DNA of 12,852 nucleotides from Candidatus Hydrogenedentota bacterium (GTDB lineage: Bacteria > Hydrogenedentota > Hydrogenedentia > Hydrogenedentiales > CAITNO01), in contig CAIXUF010000399.1 in assembly GCA_903922535.1 (NCBI GenBank), forward strand, positions 1 through 12,852, given 5' to 3'. The position numbers and the translations under genes were made by a program. The notes beneath the pieces were generated by a model, which made no database searches, had not been told where the DNA came from, and saw nothing but the letters and a program-made list of their open reading frames with translations. Of the stretch, positions 1 through 5,083 are shown piece by piece (position 1 is the first letter of the stretch; every line of letters begins with the position of its first letter).

Positions 1-60
1 GCTTCCGACCTGTTGTGGCGTGGTTTCCAGACCATGCCACGCTTCCGACCGAAGGTCTTC
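1..60. repeat. Hairpin-forming dispersed repeat flanked by 10-bp direct repeats
   Basis: Bases 15-23 (GTGGCGTGG) pair over nine positions with 32-40 (CCATGCCAC), allowing one G-U pair, around a short loop. The 10-base word GCTTCCGACC occurs at 1-10 and again at 41-50, framing the hairpin. The layout looks like a REP-type intergenic repeat unit upstream of the endolysin gene. No protein is supported here; an open frame starts at base 20 but only becomes protein-like from 149. Confidence 0.5.
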
Positions 61-108
61 ACCCTTCACCCTTCACCCTTCACCCTTCCCCCTTCCCCCT
101 GTCCATGT
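58..108. repeat. Low-complexity tandem repeat of ACCCTTC
   Basis: Four perfect ACCCTTC units (61-88) are followed by two C-richer variants. Related CCCTTCACCC stretches recur at about 731-765, 8368-8400 and, inverted, at 11563-11585, on both the phage and host sides. It is therefore a dispersed genomic motif rather than a phage gene signal. Confidence 0.6.
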
Positions 109-148
109 CATTCTTACAATATCCGGGCGCCAAGCCTATAGTCAGCCC

Positions 149-781
149 ATGGACATCCTCCTCACCCTAATCAGCCAGGCCGACCACCTCAAACGCATCT
201 GGACCCTCTGCTGCCAGTGCGCCCAGGCCCTCTACGGCGCCACCCCGCCAAGCCCCGCCTACGCCCTCAGAACCGCCCGCCTCCTCTTCATGACCGGCGC
301 CCAGGAAACCGGATTCACCTGGGAACGCCAGCGCGCCCCGCAATTCGAGTCAAACATCGGCGGCTTCGGAAAATGGCAGGTCGAACCCGGCTCAATCAAA
401 GACTCCATCGACCTCCTCCGCAACCGCCCCGACCTCCTCACACGCGCCACACAATGGCTCTTCAACGACCCCCACGCCTCCGACAAATGGCTCACCTTCA
501 TGGACCCCATGGCCCTCCTCTGGGCCTTGCGCATGGACGACAACGACAAAATCGCCCTCCTCTTCTGCCGTCTCCACTACCTCCGCATCGACGCACCCAT
601 CCCCGAATCCGTCCAGGATCAGGCCGCCTACTACAAAACCTTCTACAACACCAAATACGGCGCCGCCACCATCGACCAGACCCTCGCCAACTACAAGAAC
701 TACGGCGCCCTGCTCGACATCGCCCTCCAATCTTCACCCCTCACCCTTCAACCCTCACCCCTCAAAGGAACATTCGCATGA
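149..781 (+). CDS. Phage endolysin, lysozyme/lytic transglycosylase-like (210 aa)
   Basis: Probably degrades peptidoglycan at the end of infection. ATG 149 is chosen because upstream codons translate the tandem repeat and hairpin (Pro/Ser-rich nonsense). Residues 49-79 resemble the core of phage lysozyme-like proteins (typically ESG...RxQ...GxWQfE): AQETGF with E53 as likely catalytic glutamate, WERQR at 58-62, then GGFGKWQVEP at 71-80. The C-terminal YYKTFYNTKYG...NYKNY (161-185) matches the end of the same family. The last 15 residues (SSPLTLQPSPL...) are encoded by the CCCTTCACCC-type repeat, so the natural C-terminus was probably replaced. Its stop overlaps the holin start (ATGA at 778-781). 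No signal peptide is seen, so export should depend on the holin. The family call rests on motifs remembered, not a search. Confidence 0.7.
   Translation: MDILLTLISQADHLKRIWTLCCQCAQALYGATPPSPAYALRTARLLFMTGAQETGFTWERQRAPQFESNIGGFGKWQVEPGSIKDSIDLLRNRPDLLTRATQWLFNDPHASDKWLTFMDPMALLWALRMDDNDKIALLFCRLHYLRIDAPIPESVQDQAAYYKTFYNTKYGAATIDQTLANYKNYGALLDIALQSSPLTLQPSPLKGTFA
731..765. repeat. CCCTTCACCC-type repeat inside the endolysin 3' end
   Basis: The stretch of TCACCC, CTCACCC and TTCAACC units is read as the C-terminal SSPLTLQPSPL tail of the endolysin. It is the same motif as at 58-108. Confidence 0.5.
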
Positions 782-984
782 CCACCACCGGCAAAGCACC
801 CTGGCTCTCCAAAACCCTCTGGGTAAACCTCCTCGCCATCATCGCCCTCTTCTTCCAATGGATCTTCGGCTTCGACATCCCCGCCGCAATCCAGGTCTCC
901 CTCCTTGGCGCCGTCAACCTCTGGCTCCGCACCACCACCACCCAGCCCATCAACTGGACCGACACCACCACCGGCAACCCGTGA
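778..984 (+). CDS. Holin-like small membrane protein (68 aa)
   Basis: A hydrophobic segment runs from about residue 14 to 31 (WVNLLAIIALFFQWIF), and a second, weaker one spans 35-51 (AAIQVSLLGAVNLWL). This fits a small two-helix phage holin that would permeabilise the inner membrane. The start is preceded by AAAGGAACATTCGC, a good ribosome site used with small variations elsewhere in this element. It overlaps the endolysin stop by four bases (ATGA) and its own stop overlaps the next GTG start (GTGA at 981-984), indicating translational coupling in a lysis cassette. The functional call rests on size, topology and position. Confidence 0.65.
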   Translation: MTTTGKAPWLSKTLWVNLLAIIALFFQWIFGFDIPAAIQVSLLGAVNLWLRTTTTQPINWTDTTTGNP

Positions 985-1256
985 AAACCCTCGTCCTTGC
1001 ACTCCTCACCCTCCTGGTGACCTGGTTCATCCGTCACCTCAACGCCCAGCCCCTGCCCAAACCGGAGGAAGACACAACCCATGAGACCGACACTCAAGCC
1101 ATGGACAAGGCCCTTGCTAACGGTGACGCCGATATTGTCACTGTTATGTTTAGCCGGCTGTCTGACGACGCGCCCCCCACTGGCAGCGACGGCCGCCCCG
1201 CCCACTCCGGTGGTCAAAGTGATCCCGGCCGACAAGGTCGTGACACGCCTGCCTGA
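981..1256 (+). CDS. Probable inner-membrane spanin-like/lysis accessory protein (91 aa)
   Basis: Starts with GTG overlapping the holin stop (GTGA). Residues 1-18 (MKTLVLALLTLLVTWFIR) form a single N-terminal membrane anchor or uncleaved signal. The following segment contains DKALANGDADIVTVMFSRL, a pattern I associate from memory with small proteins in Mu-like lysis cassettes. The C-terminal half (about 50 residues) is low-complexity and overlaps the lipoprotein gene at 1081 in another frame. The membrane anchor plus an embedded lipoprotein partner is the layout of phage Rz/Rz1-type spanins, but no long periplasmic coiled coil is visible, so the i-spanin role is only inferred. Confidence 0.55.
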   Translation: MKTLVLALLTLLVTWFIRHLNAQPLPKPEEDTTHETDTQAMDKALANGDADIVTVMFSRLSDDAPPTGSDGRPAHSGGQSDPGRQGRDTPA

Positions 1257-1350
1257 CGGAAACTACGAAGTCACCCCCGCCTGGCTCCAGGAACGTTACC
1301 GCCTCGAATCCTGGCAGGCCGCAGAAATCAACCGGCTCAGGGGGAAATGA
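1081..1350 (+). CDS. Rz1-like lipoprotein, candidate outer-membrane spanin (89 aa)
   Basis: A hydrophobic signal ends in a clear lipobox: residues 19-27 read LSLLCLAGC, with Cys27 as the lipidated residue after LAG. The mature part is Pro-rich at first (TTRPPLAATAAPPTP), as in Rz1 proteins, then becomes a charged helix (WLQERYRLESWQAAEINRL). The first two thirds overlap the preceding membrane-protein gene in a different frame, as outer spanins often do. The stop overlaps the next start (ATGA at 1347-1350). It would work at the outer membrane in the last lysis step, implying a Gram-negative-type envelope. Confidence 0.65.
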   Translation: MRPTLKPWTRPLLTVTPILSLLCLAGCLTTRPPLAATAAPPTPVVKVIPADKVVTRLPDGNYEVTPAWLQERYRLESWQAAEINRLRGK

Positions 1351-1772
1351 TGGTCACCTTCAACTGGGATCAAATCGCCTGGACAACCGGCATCTTCTTC
1401 ACATGGAATGCCTTCCTGCTCGCCATCATAAAATGGCTCCTCTCACGCATCATCACAAACATCGACAGCAAAATCGAGTCCCTCGCAAAATCCATGTGCA
1501 GCCCCGAGCGCTGCGAGGAACTCAAACGCGTCAACCGCGAACTCACCGAAACACGCGTCGAACTGCCCATGGCCTACGTCCGCCGCGAGGACGCCCTCCG
1601 CGAAAACACCATCGCGCTGGCGCGCATGGACGCACTGGCGGTGGCACAGCAGCAATTCGTCCTCCGCGACGACCAAATCCGATCCGAGACCGTCATGCAC
1701 GCAAAACTCGACGCACTCGCAGAACGCATCGAACGGCTCATTGATGGCAGGAATAAAAGGGGCGAATCGTGA
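1347..1772 (+). CDS. DUF2730-like membrane-anchored coiled-coil phage protein (141 aa)
   Basis: Residues about 11-33 form one transmembrane helix (WTTGIFFTWNAFLLAII...), followed by a long charged helical region with heptad-like spacing from about 40 to 135. This is the architecture of DUF2730-type proteins found between the lysis genes and gp27 in Mu-like phages; their function is unknown. The ribosome site CAGGGGGA lies just upstream. An in-frame ATG at 1350 is an alternative start. A Cys-containing stretch (MCSPERCEEL, residues 50-59) is unusual for a coiled coil. The family call is from memory and topology only. Confidence 0.6.
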   Translation: MMVTFNWDQIAWTTGIFFTWNAFLLAIIKWLLSRIITNIDSKIESLAKSMCSPERCEELKRVNRELTETRVELPMAYVRREDALRENTIALARMDALAVAQQQFVLRDDQIRSETVMHAKLDALAERIERLIDGRNKRGES

Positions 1773-1850
1773 ACAACACACGCCCCGCGCCAACCCACCC
1801 CGGTGCCGCAGACCCTCCACCCCCACTGTCCACGCCCCGTTCTACACTAG

Positions 1851-1873
1851 ACCCAAGACCCAAGACCCTAAAA
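1851..1873. repeat. CCCAAGACCC dispersed repeat, copy 1
   Basis: ACCCAAGACCCAAGACCC followed by TAAAA lies just before the ribosome site of the gene starting at 1887. A second copy with the same ending is found at 2247-2276, just before the gene starting at 2277. Confidence 0.6.
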
Positions 1874-1886
1874 GAAGGGAGGAACC

Positions 1887-2192
1887 GTGAAAGATAACGA
1901 CCAGATACAGCGCGAAACAAGCCGCTGGATCATACTCATGGCCCTGTACCAGGGCGGAGGATACCCCGTCGCCGAAGGCATCCTCCTCTCCACCGTCCAG
2001 GCCGTCCCCCTCCAGTCCGACCCCGCCGTCATCCGCGCACAACTCAAATACCTCGAATCCGCCGGACTTGCCGACATCACAAAACTTCCCGACGGACGCA
2101 TCACCGCAGCCATCACACAAAAAGGATGCGACGTCTACGAATACACCGACGACTGCCCCACCGGAATAGGCCGCCCCCAAAAATACTGGTGA
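1887..2192 (+). CDS. VpaChn25_0724-family small phage protein (101 aa)
   Basis: GTG start supported by the strong ribosome site AAGGGAGGA, ending four bases upstream. The protein has an N-terminal helical part (RWIILMALYQGGGYPVAEGILLSTVQ) and then a winged-helix-like segment: VIRAQLKYLESAGLADITKLPDGRITAAITQ. The last part (GCDVYEYTDDCPTGIGRPQKYW) matches the D...G.ipGI.RP.ky ending I recall for this family, which precedes gp27 in many Mu-like phages. It may bind DNA or regulate, but no role is established. The repeat TACCGCAGGCG... follows nine bases after its stop. Confidence 0.7.
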   Translation: MKDNDQIQRETSRWIILMALYQGGGYPVAEGILLSTVQAVPLQSDPAVIRAQLKYLESAGLADITKLPDGRITAAITQKGCDVYEYTDDCPTGIGRPQKYW

Positions 2193-2200
2193 CAACACCC

Positions 2201-2224
2201 GTACCGCAGGCGTCCCGCCTGCCA
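2201..2224. repeat. GCAGGCG-TCC-CGCCTGC palindromic repeat, copy 1
   Basis: GTACCGCAGGCGTCCCGCCTGCC is followed by A. The core at 2206-2222 is a perfect 7-bp inverted repeat around TCC. It is intergenic here. Other copies lie at 3691-3713, 6247-6293 (a pair) and 8208-8230. Confidence 0.85.
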
Positions 2225-2246
2225 CGTTCCCCATGCTGCCCTGTTC

Positions 2247-2276
2247 CCCAAGACCCAAGACCCGAGACCCTAAAAC
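2247..2276. repeat. CCCAAGACCC dispersed repeat, copy 2
   Basis: CCCCAAGACCCAAGACCC is followed by a GAGACCC unit and TAAAAC, ending directly at the start codon of the small-terminase gene. It leaves no normal ribosome site there. Confidence 0.6.
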
Positions 2277-2819
2277 ATGCCCGCAAAATCAAAAATAGCC
2301 GCACTCCCCGTTCCCGTCCGCGACTGGCTCAACAAAACCCTCGCCGAAGGAAACTTCTCCGGATACGACCTCCTCGCAACCGCCCTCCAAGACCGCGGCT
2401 ACGCCATCAGCCGCGCATCCGTCCACCGCTACGGCCAGCGCCTGGAGCGCCGCCTTGCCGCCATTCGCGCCAGCACAGAAGCCGCACGCGCCATCGCAGA
2501 AGCCGCCCCAGACGACGCCGACCAGCGCTCCGCAGCCGTCATCTCCCTCGTCCAGACCGAACTCTTCGACATCCTGCTCAAATGCGAAGAATCCGAAGCC
2601 ACAACAACCCCCGAAGACCGCGCAGCCCTCTTGTCATCGGCTGCACGCTCCATATCCGAACTCGCCCGCGCAAGCATCGCCCAAAAGAAACACGCCGAAA
2701 CCGTCCGCAAGCGCGACGAGGCAAAACTCAGAGACATGGAATCAAAAGCCCTCACCGGCAAAAACGGACTCGACCCCGAGACCGTCCGCAGGGTCCGCCA
2801 AACCCTCTACGGCGGATAA
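2277..2819 (+). CDS. DUF3486 / Mu gp27-like small terminase subunit (180 aa)
   Basis: Presumed small terminase, recognising phage DNA for packaging. The N-terminus LPVPVRDWLNKTLAEGNF at residues 10-27 and the following YDLLATAL...YAISRASVHRYGQRLERRL fit the DUF3486 helix-turn-helix region (LP...R.WL...L.....F.GY..L...L...G...S.S.vhRyg). A long helical middle with coiled-coil character follows (IRASTEAARAIAEAA to SIAQKKHAETV). No good ribosome site precedes the ATG; the CCCAAGACCC repeat abuts it, so translation may have been altered by the insertion. It is separated from the large terminase by a methyltransferase gene, which is not the usual adjacency. Confidence 0.8.
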   Translation: MPAKSKIAALPVPVRDWLNKTLAEGNFSGYDLLATALQDRGYAISRASVHRYGQRLERRLAAIRASTEAARAIAEAAPDDADQRSAAVISLVQTELFDILLKCEESEATTTPEDRAALLSSAARSISELARASIAQKKHAETVRKRDEAKLRDMESKALTGKNGLDPETVRRVRQTLYGG

Positions 2820-2825
2820 CCAACA

Positions 2826-3731
2826 ATGACCAAAACCCCAACACCCACTATTGGAAGTCTCTTCGCCGGCATCGGCGGATTCGACCTCGGATTCGAGCGC
2901 GCCGGCTGGCGCACCGAATGGCAGGTGGAAATAAACGACACAGCCCGCGCTGTGCTTGCGGACAACTTTCCGCAGGCCCGGCAGTTTGAGGATGTCACAA
3001 AAGTAACCGGAGAAGTACTAGGTTATGTCGATTGCATCACCGCAGGGTTCCCATGCCAGGACATCAGTCAAATGGGCTCCAGACGAAAAGGGGGCAAACT
3101 CGGGCTCCGGGGAAAACGAAGCGGACTCTTCTTTGAGGTCATACGTCTCCTCCGGGAAATTCGGCCCCGCTGGGTGGTCCTTGAAAACGTCCACGGGCTG
3201 CTCCATAGCAACCATTGCGAAGACATTCAGGTCGTCATCCAATCCCTTGCCGACTGCGGGTATGTGGGATGCTTCCGGGTGCTGGACGCTCGTTATTTCG
3301 GAGTCCCCCAGGCACGCCGAAGGGTTTTCCTGGTTGCCGGTCTTGGACAGCATCCCCCAATGGAGCTCCTGGCTGATGCCGCACCAGTGGAAGGCCTACA
3401 TATCTCGCTTGGCCCGCTCGAAGAGTCACGCAACCAGATGGCCTGGGCTGGCAATACTCTCACGGCCTCGAACGCCGCTTCACGGATCAGTCTCGGTTCG
3501 GAAGTTCTCGTCTGTGAAAGAGGCCGACGGAATAAGATGGCTGAGCGGAAGAGAATCTCTGCTCGTGATGGGATTCCCTTCGGAATGGATGTTGCCAACC
3601 TTGTCATGCGCCACGCGGCAGGGAACGCTGTTGTACCGCAACTAGCCCAGTGGATTGCCCGCATCCTCTATCCCGTCGCATGCGCACCCTGTACCGCAGG
3701 CGTCCCGCCTGCCCCGGCCTTGTGGCAATGA
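2826..3731 (+). CDS. C5-cytosine DNA methyltransferase, motif IX out of frame (301 aa)
   Basis: Should transfer a methyl group from S-adenosylmethionine to C5 of cytosine, probably protecting phage DNA from host restriction. Motif I is SLFAGIGGFDLGFERAG (11-27), the catalytic loop is GFPCQDIS with Cys77, motif VI is ENV (120-122), motif VIII is RVLDARYFGVPQARRRVF (151-168) and motif X is AAGNAVVPQLAQWI (264-277). Between VIII and X, TLTASN and ISLGSEVLVC look normal, but after Glu231 the expected motif IX is replaced by NKMAERKRISARDG, while a good motif IX is read in the +1-shifted frame at 3529-3594. A +1 indel near 3517-3520 and a compensating -1 near 3595-3612 would explain this. Activity is doubtful. 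Third-base use is less C-biased than in its neighbours, suggesting separate acquisition. The C-terminal TAGVPPA comes from a repeat. Confidence 0.85.
   Translation: MTKTPTPTIGSLFAGIGGFDLGFERAGWRTEWQVEINDTARAVLADNFPQARQFEDVTKVTGEVLGYVDCITAGFPCQDISQMGSRRKGGKLGLRGKRSGLFFEVIRLLREIRPRWVVLENVHGLLHSNHCEDIQVVIQSLADCGYVGCFRVLDARYFGVPQARRRVFLVAGLGQHPPMELLADAAPVEGLHISLGPLEESRNQMAWAGNTLTASNAASRISLGSEVLVCERGRRNKMAERKRISARDGIPFGMDVANLVMRHAAGNAVVPQLAQWIARILYPVACAPCTAGVPPAPALWQ
3025..3645 (+). CDS. Candidate overprinted gene overlapping the methyltransferase (206 aa)
   Basis: An uninterrupted second frame lies wholly inside the methyltransferase. Its product is Trp- and Ser-rich: WSLKTSTGCS (51-60), PTAGMWDASGCWTLVISESP (76-95), PVLDSIPQWSSW (105-116) and HQWKAYISRLARSKS (120-134). 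These resemble, from memory, phage proteins encoded beside C5-methyltransferases with SW/SLKTS, sGM...G.WTL..SE and SLSDVLE...GILRRA motifs. Near its end it reads GIRWLSGRESLLVMG (169-183) followed by FPSEWM, a convincing methyltransferase motif IX. It could therefore be a genuine overlapping gene, the C-terminal half of a split or frameshifted methyltransferase, or partly a by-product of indels. No ribosome site is clear, and the ATG at 3025 is just the first available start. Confidence 0.4.
   Translation: MSIASPQGSHARTSVKWAPDEKGANSGSGENEADSSLRSYVSSGKFGPAGWSLKTSTGCSIATIAKTFRSSSNPLPTAGMWDASGCWTLVISESPRHAEGFSWLPVLDSIPQWSSWLMPHQWKAYISRLARSKSHATRWPGLAILSRPRTPLHGSVSVRKFSSVKEADGIRWLSGRESLLVMGFPSEWMLPTLSCATRQGTLLYRN
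3691..3713. repeat. GCAGGCG-TCC-CGCCTGC palindromic repeat, copy 2
   Basis: Same unit as at 2201, with its perfect hairpin at 3696-3712. It sits across the methyltransferase 3' end, where it is read as TAGVPPA, and just upstream of the terminase start at 3728. Confidence 0.85.
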
Positions 3732-5083
3732 GCATGGGCATTCTCTATCCATATCAATGCGAATACCTGCGCGACAAAAGCAAGTTCAAAGCCGCCATGT
3801 TCGCCCGCCAGACCGGAAAGACCTTCACCACCACACTCGAAATCGTCGATGATGTGCTCGATGCCATGGCCGCCGGAAAACCCACACGATGGACCATCAT
3901 GTCCATCTCCAAAGCCCGCGCCCTCGACGCCATGGACAACGGCGTAAAACTCCACTTGCAGGCCTACAAAATGGCCTTCGAGGCCGTCCAGGTCCAACTC
4001 GACGACGAAGAACTCAGCTTCGAGGTCCGCCTGCCCGACGGTTCACGCATCCGCGCCATCGCCGCAAACCCAACCACCGCCCGCGGCATGACCGAAAACC
4101 TCTTTCTTGACGAGTTCGCCTTCCACAAAGATTCCCGCGCCATCTGGACCGCACTCCTCCCCGTCGTCTCCACCCCCGCCCTCAAACTCCGCCTCGCATC
4201 CACACCCAACGGCAAAAACAACAAATTCTACGAGATCATGACCGACGACGACGGCCTCTTCTCCCGCCACACCACCGACATCTACAAAGCCGTCGCCGAC
4301 GGACTCCCCCGCGACATCCAAATGCTCAAAAAGGCCATGAAAGACCCCACCGCATGGGCCCAGGAATTCGAGTGCACCTTTGTCGACCAAGGCTCCGCAT
4401 GGCTCACCTTCGACATCATCAGCGCCTGTGAAACCGCCAACGCCGGAGACCCCAGGCTCTACGCCGGCGGCCCATGCGCCGTCGGAATGGACATCGCCCG
4501 ACGCGGCGACTTCACCATCATCACCGTCCTCGAGAACATTTTCGGCGTAAAGATATGCCGCGAAATCATCGAACTCAAAAACGTCAAATTCTCCAAACAG
4601 ATGGCCGAACTCGCACGCGTCATGCGCTACTACCGCGTTGTCCGCGCCGCCATCGACCAGACCGGCATGGGCGAAAAATTCGTCGAGGACGCCCAGGACC
4701 TCTTCGGAAAAGAACGCGTCGAGGGCGTCCTCTTCACAGGCCCCGCAAAACTCACCATGGCCACTGCACTCAAAGAGGCCATGGAAGATCGCAACCTACT
4801 CATACCCATCTCCGTCGACCTGCGCGGCGACCTCCATTCCGTCAAACGCGTCCCCGGCGCCACCGGCGCCCCCCGGCTCGTCGCCGACCGATCCGAAGTC
4901 GAAGGTTCCCATGCCGACCGATTCTGGTCCCTCGCACTCGCCAACGCCGCCGCCCAAACAGAACTCGTTGACTTCTCCCAGTGCGCCTCCGCCGGAAAAA
5001 CCGCCACCGCCGCCCTCGACAGCTACGAGATTTCACCAGACACAGGATGGGGAACCGTAAGGAAGGTCAGCAATGGCTACTGA
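3728..5083 (+). CDS. Mu gp28-like large terminase subunit, ATPase/nuclease (451 aa)
   Basis: The motor that packages and cuts phage DNA at the portal. Walker A is ARQTGKT (26-32), Walker B is LFLDE (125-129) and the coupling motif is STP (158-160). The C-terminal RNase H-like nuclease has acidic residues D255 (GMDIARRGD), D310 (AAIDQTGMG) and D397 (SHADRFWSLALA), all conserved in large terminases. ATG 3728 is chosen because it overlaps the methyltransferase stop (ATGA); upstream codons from 3650 translate repeat sequence. A start at 3734 is also possible. No good ribosome site is present, so coupling to the upstream gene is likely. It overlaps the portal start by 11 bases. Complete by motif content. 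Confidence 0.9.
   Translation: MSMGILYPYQCEYLRDKSKFKAAMFARQTGKTFTTTLEIVDDVLDAMAAGKPTRWTIMSISKARALDAMDNGVKLHLQAYKMAFEAVQVQLDDEELSFEVRLPDGSRIRAIAANPTTARGMTENLFLDEFAFHKDSRAIWTALLPVVSTPALKLRLASTPNGKNNKFYEIMTDDDGLFSRHTTDIYKAVADGLPRDIQMLKKAMKDPTAWAQEFECTFVDQGSAWLTFDIISACETANAGDPRLYAGGPCAVGMDIARRGDFTIITVLENIFGVKICREIIELKNVKFSKQMAELARVMRYYRVVRAAIDQTGMGEKFVEDAQDLFGKERVEGVLFTGPAKLTMATALKEAMEDRNLLIPISVDLRGDLHSVKRVPGATGAPRLVADRSEVEGSHADRFWSLALANAAAQTELVDFSQCASAGKTATAALDSYEISPDTGWGTVRKVSNGY

Noticed and set aside
1176..1205. Degenerate copy of the GCTGGCG-type repeat (CCCCACTGGCAGCGACGG)
   Set aside because: Similarity to the portal copy at 6236-6255 is partial, the hairpin is lost, and it lies in the spanin overlap where coding constraint explains the sequence.
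1769..1897. A GTG-started 42-codon frame overlapping the DUF2730-like stop (GTGA)
   Set aside because: Pro-rich and largely made of repeat sequence; no ribosome site stronger than chance and no recognisable protein features.
2201..2290. CRISPR-like array from the short repeats
   Set aside because: The palindromes are dispersed singly across kilobases without regular spacers.
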